Source: Lacihabitans sp. LS3-19 (GTDB lineage Bacteria; Bacteroidota; Bacteroidia; Cytophagales; Spirosomataceae). From it: a DNA stretch of 64,000 bases. Location of the stretch: assembly GCF_024343575.1 (NCBI RefSeq), contig NZ_RJUA01000007.1, forward strand, positions 105,843-169,842, read 5' to 3'. Both the position numbers and the translations under genes were made by a program. Below, piece by piece: positions 17,948-26,140 of the stretch (within the stretch, counting starts at the first letter, position 1; every line of letters starts with the position of its first letter). Under the pieces are notes generated by a model. It did no database searches. It was not told the DNA's origin and was given only the letters and a program-made list of their open reading frames with translations.

Positions 17948-18706
17948 TTATCTCACAAATACCAATTCGTTTTCCGTAGAAGCTTTTACGTCAAATTCGT
18001 AATTGCCATAATTGAATGTTTTTAGATTTTCGGGATCGTTGATGTCGTGGTCTAAAATATAACGAACCATCATTCCGCGTGCTTTTTTGGCAAAGAAACT
18101 TACGATTTGGAGCTTTCCGTTTACAAAATCTTTAAAAACGGGGGTGATAATGGGCGAACTTAACAAGGCTGGTTTTACTGCCCCAAAGTACTCTTGGCTG
18201 GCTAGATTTATCAAAGGTTCATTTGGTTGTAATTCCGCTTTTAAGGCCTCGGTGATTTTTTTGTCCCAATATTTATAAAGATTGGGTTTCCGGCCAACTT
18301 TCAGTGCGGTTCCCATTTCGAGGCGGTAGGGTTGTATTAGGTCCAAAGGTTTAAGCAATCCGTATAGCCCAGATAGTATCCTCAGCTTTTCCTGCATTTG
18401 AGGTATTTGCTCTGGCTTCAGTGTATAAGCGTCTAATCCCAAATATACGTCGCCTTTGAAGGCAAAAACTGCTTGCCGAGCATTTTCTGTGGTATATTCC
18501 TCTGTTCTTATTTGGTTTCTTTCATGATTAAGCTGGGCTAAAGCCGTCGAAATACTCATCAAGTCTGATAATTTTTTTGGCGATTTTTTTTTCAAAGTTT
18601 CGTTTAGTTCTGCAGTTTCTTTTCCAAAAATAGGAAGTGAATACTCGTTTGTAGGTAAGGTATTTTGGTAATCTAAGGTTTTGGCAGGAGATATAACGAT
18701 TTTCAT
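17948..18706 (-). CDS. yaaA: Peroxide stress protein YaaA (DUF328)
   Basis: A 252-residue member of the YaaA family. MKIVISPAKTLDYQNTLPTNEYSLPIF at the N-terminus is diagnostic, followed by FKGDVYLGLDAYTL, ILSGLYGLLKPLDLIQPYRLEMGTAL, NLASQEYFGAVKP and the basic RGMMVRYILDHDI. E. coli YaaA limits intracellular iron and DNA damage under hydrogen peroxide, and structures show a DNA-binding fold. Length is normal for the family. The gene is probably transcribed with DUF3817. The upstream 220 bases also serve the divergent dehydrogenase operon. Confidence 0.94.
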   Translation of the reverse strand: MKIVISPAKTLDYQNTLPTNEYSLPIFGKETAELNETLKKKSPKKLSDLMSISTALAQLNHERNQIRTEEYTTENARQAVFAFKGDVYLGLDAYTLKPEQIPQMQEKLRILSGLYGLLKPLDLIQPYRLEMGTALKVGRKPNLYKYWDKKITEALKAELQPNEPLINLASQEYFGAVKPALLSSPIITPVFKDFVNGKLQIVSFFAKKARGMMVRYILDHDINDPENLKTFNYGNYEFDVKASTENELVFVR

Positions 18707-18842
18707 TGATACAAATATGGTTCGTTATATAAACGTAAAAATAGCAAACTAGGTTTCGACCTTTGTTTACAAAATTCTGATTAAAGAAAATCTCCTAAAA
18801 ACATAATTTATTTTAAAAAAAGGCTTAGAATCTATCGCTATT

Positions 18843-18870
18843 ATCAATTGGTCGATTTATTACAATTGAT
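18843..18870. promoter_or_regulatory. Palindrome upstream of the dehydrogenase operon
   Basis: Perfect eight-base arms ATCAATTG (18843-18850) and CAATTGAT (18863-18870) with a 12-base spacer, 56 bases before the operon start at 18927. A possible operator for an unknown dimeric regulator. Confidence 0.35.
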
Positions 18871-18926
18871 TAGTTAAAATTTATTATTTTACGAAAAATT
18901 TATTTAAAATCTAGAATATACAATCA

Positions 18927-21170
18927 ATGCGTATTTTAAGCCCTAGTAGAACTTTACTAATTCTTTTTATTTCAATTGTAATTTTTGGCTTTGTTAGTAT
19001 CAATATTAGTGAACCCAAAATTTCTTTGGATGGATATAAAATAGATGAAAGGTTTGACTTGAAAGTCATTTCATCCGAGCCATTTTTAAAAGCTCCCGTT
19101 AGCATGGATTTTGATAATAAAGGCCGCATGTGGGTAGTAGAAATGATTAACTATATGCCCAATCTGGAGGGCATTGGAGAAGAAGAGCCAACAGGCCGAA
19201 TATCTATTTTAGAAGATTTGGATAAAGACGGTGTTACAGACCACAGCAAAGTTTTTCTAGAAAAATTGGTGCTTCCTCGTGCCATAGCTCATGTTTATGG
19301 AGGATTATTATATGTGGATGGTCCAAAGCTTATTTTTGTAGAAATAAAAAATGATAAACCTGGCAAAAAGACAATTGTAGACCCATTATACGCCGAAGGT
19401 GGAAATGTAGAGCATTCTTCTAACGGGCTGATGATGAATATTGACAATTGGATTTATAATTCAAATTGGAACTTTAGGTATAGATTGAAAAATGGGAAAT
19501 GGCTAAAAGAACCGACATCAGAGCGGGGGCAATGGGGGATTACGAAGGATAATTTTGGAAGGCTGTATTTTAACAACAATTCCACGAACTTACAGGCCGA
19601 CTTTGTATTGCCCAACAAAACCATAAAAAATAGATACTATAAACCGACGGTATCTGAAAGCAAAAAAATAGCCGAGGATTTGGTTTATCCTATCAGCAAA
19701 GCCGCTGTAAATAGAGGCTATCAGAAAGGAGTGTTAAATGAAGATGGTTTTTTGGTTAGTGTAACAGCTGCTTGTGGTCCATTAGTTTACCGTGGAGGCA
19801 CTTTCCCTACTGAATATGACCAAAATGCCTTTGTATGTGTACCTGAGGCGAATTTGATTAAAAGGAATATTCTGACTTTTGATAAAACTTCCACAAAAGC
19901 TACGCAAGCTGAGATTGGCAAAGAGTTTTTAGCCTCAACAGATGAGGGTTTTCGACCTGTAAATCTTTTCAATGGACCAGATGGAGCCATGTATGTGGTG
20001 GATATGCACAGGGGAATTATTCAACACAAAGCATACATTTCGCAATATCTTTCAGAGCTTTTGGCTTTACAGAAAATGGATACCTTGCAGAATGCTGGGA
20101 GAATTCTCAAAATTACGAGTAAGGAAAATAAGGGTTTTGAAATCGGAGATTTATCGAAAGCGAGTTCTAAACAATTGGTGGCCAATTTAAGTCATCCAAA
20201 TGGTTGGTTGAGAGATCGATCTCAACAATTGCTCATTCAGAAGAAAGACCCTTCGGTAGTGAAAGAATTGGTAAATTTAAGTAAGTCTAATGAGCCTTTT
20301 GGTGTAGAGATTCATGCTCTTTTTGTGCTAGAAGGACTCAATGCATTAAATTTCAATAACCTTTCAGACATCATTTCCCAAACTTCTCAACCCGAAACTA
20401 TTGCCCACGCTTTAGGGCTTTCGGAGCAGTTTGCAATCGCCGCTAATGTTCCTAAGATGAAAGCAATTTGCGATAATCTTTTGGCCAAGAATAATGAAAT
20501 CATAGACTTATATCTTCCATTGTCACTTAAAAATTGGTTGAAAGTTTCGGAGAGTACTTTTTTCCCAATTCTTACTAAAATCGATCAAAAATATATCGAT
20601 CAAAAGATTTACCAGGAGGCTATTGTAAGTAATCTTGAGGGCAAAGAGGAAAAATATCTTAGTTCAATGAATCCTTCGGCAGCTTTAAAAGGCAATTTGG
20701 AAACCGCCCTCTCCAATCACAAGAAAAATGAAATGAATAGCATTTTTGTAAAACAAAAGAAGGAAACGGATACCCGAACTAAAGGCCTTCAGCTTTTTAG
20801 GTCTATTTGTGCAACCTGCCATGGAGCCGATGGCAAAGGAGTCCAAGATTTAGCTCCGCCACTCAAAGGTTCGGAATATATTGATGGTTCGATTCATCGC
20901 CTGACTTCCATAGTTTTACATGGTGTTAGTGGCCCATTAAGTGTGGGAGGTAAGCAGTATCAACTCAATAATGATATGCCTGGATTGCTCAATAACACTT
21001 CAATAAGTGATGCTGACATTGTGGATATTATAAGATATTTGCAAAACGCTTATGCCAAAGAATGGAAGAATATATCGGTGAGCGAAGTTAAAAAACTACG
21101 AGACATGAAACCTGAAGGTAGCGGGGTTTACAGCGAGAAACAATTACTTGAAACTGTTTTTGAAAGATGA
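18927..21170 (+). CDS. Haem-containing beta-propeller dehydrogenase (PVC-type CxxCH protein), paralogue 1
   Basis: A 747-residue periplasmic protein with three parts. An N-terminal membrane anchor or signal (residues 10-27) precedes a glucose/sorbosone-dehydrogenase-like beta-propeller with segments such as KVISSEPFLKAPVSMDFDNKGRMWVVEM, FNGPDGAMYVVDMHRGIIQ and AGRILKI. A helical HEAT-like region (about 410-600) follows. The C-terminal cytochrome c domain carries Cys628-Ala-Thr-Cys631-His632 and a later methionine in NNDMPGLLNN as possible axial ligand. Such proteins are thought to oxidise sugars or alcohols and pass electrons to c-type haem, but substrates are mostly unknown. It is the first gene of an operon with a CREST hydrolase and a paralogue. 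Confidence 0.85.
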   Translation: MRILSPSRTLLILFISIVIFGFVSINISEPKISLDGYKIDERFDLKVISSEPFLKAPVSMDFDNKGRMWVVEMINYMPNLEGIGEEEPTGRISILEDLDKDGVTDHSKVFLEKLVLPRAIAHVYGGLLYVDGPKLIFVEIKNDKPGKKTIVDPLYAEGGNVEHSSNGLMMNIDNWIYNSNWNFRYRLKNGKWLKEPTSERGQWGITKDNFGRLYFNNNSTNLQADFVLPNKTIKNRYYKPTVSESKKIAEDLVYPISKAAVNRGYQKGVLNEDGFLVSVTAACGPLVYRGGTFPTEYDQNAFVCVPEANLIKRNILTFDKTSTKATQAEIGKEFLASTDEGFRPVNLFNGPDGAMYVVDMHRGIIQHKAYISQYLSELLALQKMDTLQNAGRILKITSKENKGFEIGDLSKASSKQLVANLSHPNGWLRDRSQQLLIQKKDPSVVKELVNLSKSNEPFGVEIHALFVLEGLNALNFNNLSDIISQTSQPETIAHALGLSEQFAIAANVPKMKAICDNLLAKNNEIIDLYLPLSLKNWLKVSESTFFPILTKIDQKYIDQKIYQEAIVSNLEGKEEKYLSSMNPSAALKGNLETALSNHKKNEMNSIFVKQKKETDTRTKGLQLFRSICATCHGADGKGVQDLAPPLKGSEYIDGSIHRLTSIVLHGVSGPLSVGGKQYQLNNDMPGLLNNTSISDADIVDIIRYLQNAYAKEWKNISVSEVKKLRDMKPEGSGVYSEKQLLETVFER

Positions 21171-21197
21171 AAAGCATGTTTTCCAAATATTGCTAAC

Positions 21198-22025
21198 ATG
21201 AATAAATCTTTGGGTTTTAAATTGGTCTTTAAAGCGGTTTTATTTACGCTCGCCACGTTGCTTGGGTTTTGGTTATTAAATTCAGTATTGAGTGGCAAAG
21301 TTTGGGAAGGAATGACCTTGAGCAAGTCTGCTTTGGTAGGTGAATATTGTGAATTTAATAATTCGCAAAAGTTTTTTCATCAATCCATGAATACTTACTC
21401 CAACTTGGCTTATTTCTTTTTTGGTATTCTTATTATATTCATAGCTATTTATGATATTGAAAATACTAGAAATAATCTTAAAAATAAATTAGAAAAATTT
21501 CCACAGTTATCCATTTTAATGGGTTTGTTTTTGATTTATTTGAGTATTGGGAGTGCGTTTTTTCATGCCTCACTAACCTATGTCGGCCAAAGAGTAGATA
21601 TGAATGGCACTTACAGCATTTCTATTGCTCTTTTAGGGATTGCTTTTTATCATTTATTTCAAATTGATAGTTTTACTGAAAATGGTAAAAAAATTTGGGT
21701 AATAGCATTGATTATTATGACTGTAATATTTATACCAATCCACCTGTTGATATCAAGCAGCATACTTTTGCCTGGAATGATTTTACTTCAGACAGTTTTG
21801 GTATTTATTATCTATTTCAGAAACCGTCAGGAAAGATTTTTTTTACTAGCAATTTCTAGTATAATATTAATGTTTATTGCAGTCAAAATTCGTACTTTAG
21901 ATGTGCAAAAAATCGGTTGTGACCCGCATTCGTTTTACCAAGGTCACGCCATTTGGCATTTGCTAACTGCATTGAGCAGTTTTTTTAGCTATGCTTTTTT
22001 TAGATTTTCGAAAATTCAACCATAA
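21198..22025 (+). CDS. Ceramidase-like (CREST superfamily) multi-pass membrane hydrolase
   Basis: A 275-residue protein with about seven hydrophobic helices. It has the metal-site pattern of the alkaline ceramidase/CREST superfamily: a conserved Cys-Glu (51-52) and NTYSNLAYFFFG near the start, IGSAFFHASLTYVGQRVDM in the middle (His123, Asp134), and CDPHSFYQGHAIWHLLTA near the end (His250, His254). These residues bind zinc in ceramidases and adiponectin receptors. Family members hydrolyse amide bonds in lipids. Many Bacteroidota make sphingolipids, so a ceramide-like substrate is possible but not shown. It lies 27 bases after the first dehydrogenase and 32 before the second, so it is in one operon with them. 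Confidence 0.75.
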   Translation: MNKSLGFKLVFKAVLFTLATLLGFWLLNSVLSGKVWEGMTLSKSALVGEYCEFNNSQKFFHQSMNTYSNLAYFFFGILIIFIAIYDIENTRNNLKNKLEKFPQLSILMGLFLIYLSIGSAFFHASLTYVGQRVDMNGTYSISIALLGIAFYHLFQIDSFTENGKKIWVIALIIMTVIFIPIHLLISSSILLPGMILLQTVLVFIIYFRNRQERFFLLAISSIILMFIAVKIRTLDVQKIGCDPHSFYQGHAIWHLLTALSSFFSYAFFRFSKIQP

Positions 22026-22057
22026 AATATTTTTTAAAAGAAACCTATTCAAGCCAA

Positions 22058-24304
22058 ATGAAAAGTCTCAATTTATTGTACAGTATCATTGCGTTTTCTG
22101 TTTTGTTTTTTTACTCAAATCTTTCAATAAATAAACCCACAGAATCGGCTTTTTATTCAATTCCAGATAGCCTTAATCCGCTTACTCCGGCTGTGCTTTC
22201 ACCTGAACAAAGTCGCTTGGCGTTTCATGTTCCCGATGGCTATCATATGGAGTTAGTGGCCAGTGAGCCTATGATAAAAGAACCTGTAGCCATAGCTTGG
22301 GATGGGAATGCACGAATGTACGTAGCCCAAATGGAAACCTATACGCAGGATACGGATGGTACAGGTACGAAAGAAAAAAGGAGTCGAGTGATGCTTTTGG
22401 AAGATACTGACAATGACGGAAAAATGGATAAGAGTTCGGTTTTTATCAAAGACCTCCTATTGCCTAGAATGATTCTTTGTGTAAACCACGAACTCTTGGT
22501 AAATGAAACCGATACGTACGATATATATAGCTACAAAGATACCAATGGCGATGGTGTGGCCGATGTAAAGAAACCTGCCTATATTTTAGGAAAAGAGGCA
22601 GGCGGGAATCTAGAACATCAAAGGAGTGGCTTGGACTGGAATATCGACAATTATATTTATCAAACTTATGATGCAGTAAGATTTAGATATAAAAACGGGG
22701 TGCTTAAACCGGATTCTATGCCGAGTGGCTCAAATGGCCAATGGGGGCTTACGCATGATAATTATGGTAGATTATTTTTCAGTAGGGCTGGAGGCGAAAA
22801 CGCAGGAAGTGGGTTTCAAATAAATCCAAAGTATGGTGCTTTGGAGTTTGCTGACGCATATAACGAGCAGACATTTAATCAATTATGGCCAATTATATCT
22901 ACGCCCGATGTGCAGGGAGGTAAGCCAAGGTTAAATCCTGATAGTACTTTGAATCATTTTACGGCTGCCAACGGTCAGTCTATTTTTAGAGGGGATAAGT
23001 TGCCGGCAGACTTGATAGGAGATTATCTTATTTGTGAGCCAGTGGCTCGTATAATTAGAAGGGCAAAAGTCATAAATAACCAAGGTAAAACGCAGCTTGA
23101 AAATGTCTATGAAAAAAAAGAGTTTATAGCAAGTACAGACTTTTATTTTCGACCTAACAATACTTACACAGGCCCTGACGGTTGCTTATATATTGTAGAT
23201 ATGAACCGAGGCATAATTCAAGAGTCTAACTGGACGCCAAAAGGCTCATTTTTGAGAAACAAAATAGATTATTACGGAATAGGAGAGATAAATCAAAGAG
23301 GAAGAATCTGGAGATTGGTTCATGATGATTTTAAACCTGGTCCACAACCTAAAATGTTAGACATGCCGGCTAAATCGTTGGTGAAATACCTAGACCATCC
23401 AAATGGCTGGTGGAGAGATAATGCTCAAAAACAAATTATTATTTTGAATGATAAATCTGTGGTTCCAGCTTTGAAAGCCATGGTTACTGGAATAACAGGA
23501 GTTTCTAATTTAGGGAAAATACATGCCTTATGGACTTTAGAAGGATTAAATGCTATAGATAAAGCCACTTTATTTTGGGCTTTGAAAGATCCTGATCCTC
23601 AAATTCGTAAAACGGGGATTTGGATTTCCGAGGTTTTTTTGAATAAAAATGACCAAACTATGCTAGCGGCAGTAGGTAAAATGATAAACGACGAAAGCTA
23701 TGATGTTAGAACGCAGATACTTTTATCCTTAGGGTCGAACAAAAGTGTTTTGGCAAAGAAAATAGTAGAGGATATTTTAGCCCAAAATGCTGATAATCAA
23801 ATGATTTCTAGTGTTAAAAAGAGCATTGACAAAAACCAAGACGCAAAAATATATGGAATTAAACTTGCGAATTTTGCTCCTTCTGAGCGGAAATTGATTT
23901 TGGCTGGTGCAGATATTTATAAATCATTGTGTTCGGCTTGTCATGGATCTGATGGCAAGGGTTTACCTACCAATGCCGCTCCAGCTTTAAGAGGAGCCAA
24001 GCATTTGAACGCAGACAAAGACATAGCTATAAGAATTCTAATGAATGGATTGCAAGGCCCAATAGAAGGTAAAACATATCCAAGTGTAATGCTGGCTATG
24101 AATGATAATTCAGACGAATGGATTGCGGCCGTCACCAGTTATATTCGCTACGAGTTTGTGGGCTCTTCGGTAAGAGTTGGTAAAAGCCGTCAATCTGCTG
24201 TAGTAAAAGTGGAAGACGTAAAGAAAATAAGGGAACAACATGCCGACAAAAAAGAAGCTTGGTCCATAGAAGAGTTAGATGCTCTTTCTGCTGAAATGAA
24301 ATAA
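22058..24304 (+). CDS. Haem-containing beta-propeller dehydrogenase (PVC-type CxxCH protein), paralogue 2
   Basis: A 748-residue paralogue of the product of 18927-21170 with the same order of parts. An N-terminal hydrophobic anchor is followed by a propeller (YHMELVASEPMIKEPVAIAWDGNARMYVAQM; TGPDGCLYIVDMNRGIIQ; RGRIWRLVHDD), a HEAT-like helical region with several short repeats (about 440-600), and a cytochrome c domain with Cys625-Ser-Ala-Cys628-His629 and a likely methionine ligand in SVMLAMNDN. Near-equal length and shared motifs suggest duplication followed by divergence in substrate. The C-terminus continues about 45 residues past the haem domain in a charged helix. It is the third gene of the operon. 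Confidence 0.85.
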   Translation: MKSLNLLYSIIAFSVLFFYSNLSINKPTESAFYSIPDSLNPLTPAVLSPEQSRLAFHVPDGYHMELVASEPMIKEPVAIAWDGNARMYVAQMETYTQDTDGTGTKEKRSRVMLLEDTDNDGKMDKSSVFIKDLLLPRMILCVNHELLVNETDTYDIYSYKDTNGDGVADVKKPAYILGKEAGGNLEHQRSGLDWNIDNYIYQTYDAVRFRYKNGVLKPDSMPSGSNGQWGLTHDNYGRLFFSRAGGENAGSGFQINPKYGALEFADAYNEQTFNQLWPIISTPDVQGGKPRLNPDSTLNHFTAANGQSIFRGDKLPADLIGDYLICEPVARIIRRAKVINNQGKTQLENVYEKKEFIASTDFYFRPNNTYTGPDGCLYIVDMNRGIIQESNWTPKGSFLRNKIDYYGIGEINQRGRIWRLVHDDFKPGPQPKMLDMPAKSLVKYLDHPNGWWRDNAQKQIIILNDKSVVPALKAMVTGITGVSNLGKIHALWTLEGLNAIDKATLFWALKDPDPQIRKTGIWISEVFLNKNDQTMLAAVGKMINDESYDVRTQILLSLGSNKSVLAKKIVEDILAQNADNQMISSVKKSIDKNQDAKIYGIKLANFAPSERKLILAGADIYKSLCSACHGSDGKGLPTNAAPALRGAKHLNADKDIAIRILMNGLQGPIEGKTYPSVMLAMNDNSDEWIAAVTSYIRYEFVGSSVRVGKSRQSAVVKVEDVKKIREQHADKKEAWSIEELDALSAEMK

Positions 24305-24354
24305 AAAATATGCCTAAAAAAGAATTCAACATTATTTTCGAATTCTAAAATCTA

Positions 24355-24362
24355 TATTTTTG
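24355..24362 (+). promoter_or_regulatory. Candidate -7 promoter element for the lipoprotein gene
   Basis: TATTTTTG matches TAnnTTTG and lies 16 bases before the ATG at 24379, suggesting that the lipoprotein gene has its own promoter apart from the dehydrogenase operon. Confidence 0.4.
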
Positions 24363-24378
24363 AACATTTAAATAACCC

Positions 24379-25047
24379 ATGAAATCAATATATTTTTTAC
24401 TCTTTATTGGTATTTTTAACGCTTGCAATACGCCTAAAAATGAGACCAAAGAGACCATTAGTTTTCAAGAAGAAATTAAACTTGATAGTTTGGCTTTAGA
24501 GAATATTTTTGCTGATTCTACTTTGAAAAATTTAAGTGTAGACGAGATTAACGTTCTATCAGAAACGCTAATTGACACAAGTGAGTTTTTTGGGCTGAAA
24601 GCGAGTTTTATCCAGATAGATTCGGCGAAAAAAATGGGTAAATACGAAGAGTTTTTGTCTAAACTGGATATCGGAGTGTTTAAAGACATCAAATCGGTCT
24701 TATTTAAGGAATATGATTTAGGAGATTCAAAATCGCTGAAGTTTTGGGGATATGACTTTTCTACTTTTGATGCATGCCCTTATACCAACGGAAAAGTGAT
24801 TTTGGTGAGTACTTTTATTAACGGAAAAAACACTTCTTGTACCCCGTTTTCGTACTATCAGAACTGGGCCGACGCACCTTTTTACAATAGCGTCAGAGCA
24901 GACGGAGAATTGTTAAAAAACGGCGATTTCAAAATCAGTTTAACAGAAAGTGAAGGAGGGGTGGATGAAAGTGAGAAAGAATATAATACAAAAACCAACT
25001 CAGAACTTAGGTATAACTTCAAAGACGGGAAGTATGCGAAATATTGA
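24379..25047 (+). CDS. Predicted lipoprotein of unknown function
   Basis: A 222-residue protein with a lipoprotein signal ending in lipobox IFNAC (Cys16), followed by a polar acidic linker. The globular part contains KFWGYDFSTFDACPYTNGKVILVSTFINGK and YYQNWADAPFYNSVRADG; two cysteines (in DACPY and TSCTP) could form a disulphide in the periplasm. The C-terminus has regularly spaced charged strands. No known family was recognised. It follows the dehydrogenase operon by 74 bases but has its own promoter-like element, and it converges with the next gene. Confidence 0.7.
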   Translation: MKSIYFLLFIGIFNACNTPKNETKETISFQEEIKLDSLALENIFADSTLKNLSVDEINVLSETLIDTSEFFGLKASFIQIDSAKKMGKYEEFLSKLDIGVFKDIKSVLFKEYDLGDSKSLKFWGYDFSTFDACPYTNGKVILVSTFINGKNTSCTPFSYYQNWADAPFYNSVRADGELLKNGDFKISLTESEGGVDESEKEYNTKTNSELRYNFKDGKYAKY

Positions 25048-25074
25048 AATTGTTAAAGTTTGCCGTTCAATATA

Positions 25075-25872
25075 TTAAAATCCCCAATATTCAAAAACGC
25101 CAATCCATTTATTGAGATTTTGATGATATAGTTCAATGTACTTTCGAATTAAATAAAAATGTTTAGCTTGAAAATCGAGTGAAACTGTATCATTATACAA
25201 TTGGTCTCTGATGACACATTCAAAATCTAAGATATTACCAACCAACAATTTATAGTCAAAAGAGATGTCGTTATTTTGTTCTAAAATTTCCTTTTCATTG
25301 TTATAAAAAGTATACGCAGTGTCGTTTATGGCAAGTCCTGTTGGTATCCAATAATTGGTTTTGGCAAAACCTTCGTACTTAAAATATTCAATATTAGCAG
25401 GTTTGCTCAGGTCATCAAAGTTTAGCTCAATATTGAAAAGATAGTTTTCTGGGTCTTCAATGTCTGTTTTAAATTCTACTAATCCCAAGTTCGAAATCCA
25501 ATCTTGTAAACTTAATGGCTTGTTTTCGTCCATTATCCAATCAAAAATTTGATGGTTTCCCATTTCATCAAAAATTATAGCTACATGGTACCCCCAGTCG
25601 AGATTTCCTTCTGCCACTAAATTGTTGGGATCGGGTTTTGATATACAAAGTGTTGAATTGAAATTTAAAATGGCGGGCGTATAATACCAGATTTTTTTGT
25701 GACTTATGCCTTTACTTGCCAAAATCATGGAACAGTAATGGACTATATTGTGGCAGTTGCCTTGTTTGTATTTAAATAAGGGAAAACAAAGCTCTTTTAA
25801 CTCTAAAAAAAGACTTTGATAATCAATATTTTGAATATCTCTTTTTTTAAAATCATCAATCTTAGCTCTCAT
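25075..25872 (-). CDS. Protein-glutaminase-like Cys-His-Asp protein (putative deamidase)
   Basis: A 265-residue protein without signal peptide. Residues 39-60 (GNCHNIVHYCSMILASKGIS and following HKK), 92-101 (DWGYHVAIIF) and 108-112 (QIFDW) place Cys40, His96 and Asp111 in the order and spacing of the catalytic triad of Chryseobacterium protein-glutaminase and related papain-like deamidases, where CYARAHKM-, YHVAILV and a following IIDPS are seen. The rest (about 130-265) is unlike known families. Unlike secreted protein-glutaminase it has no visible leader or pro-region, so it may act inside the cell or be exported by another route. The assignment is by motif only. It is a single gene, with a promoter-like element 18 bases before the start. 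Confidence 0.5.
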   Translation of the reverse strand: MRAKIDDFKKRDIQNIDYQSLFLELKELCFPLFKYKQGNCHNIVHYCSMILASKGISHKKIWYYTPAILNFNSTLCISKPDPNNLVAEGNLDWGYHVAIIFDEMGNHQIFDWIMDENKPLSLQDWISNLGLVEFKTDIEDPENYLFNIELNFDDLSKPANIEYFKYEGFAKTNYWIPTGLAINDTAYTFYNNEKEILEQNNDISFDYKLLVGNILDFECVIRDQLYNDTVSLDFQAKHFYLIRKYIELYHQNLNKWIGVFEYWGF

Positions 25873-25889
25873 ATAAAGTGATTAGGCCG

Positions 25890-25897
25890 CAAAGGTA
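25890..25897 (-). promoter_or_regulatory. Candidate -7 promoter element for the glutaminase-like gene
   Basis: On the minus strand TACCTTTG fits TAnnTTTG 17 bases before the ATG at 25872. The -33 element is not clear. Confidence 0.35.
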
Positions 25898-26140
25898 AGC
25901 AAACTATTTCCAGAAATTTTCTATGAAATTAAGATATAAACTCCTTAATGTTTTGAAGTGTTTTTGAATTGCTTTTGAAAAGCATAATGTATTTTGAAAT
26001 ATTGCTATTTATTGGTGATATATACGGTAAACAAAGAAATTTGATTTCAATTTTACTGAATATATTCGGTATCTATTGCTGTTATTAAAGTTTTCAAATC
26101 AAAAAGTCTCATTTTAATTTTTAAAAGACATAAATAAGAT

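Noticed and set aside
24321..24346. AGAATTC/GAATTCT inverted repeat as terminator of the dehydrogenase operon
   Set aside because: The stem is AT-rich with a 12-base loop and no T-run follows directly; it may be chance.
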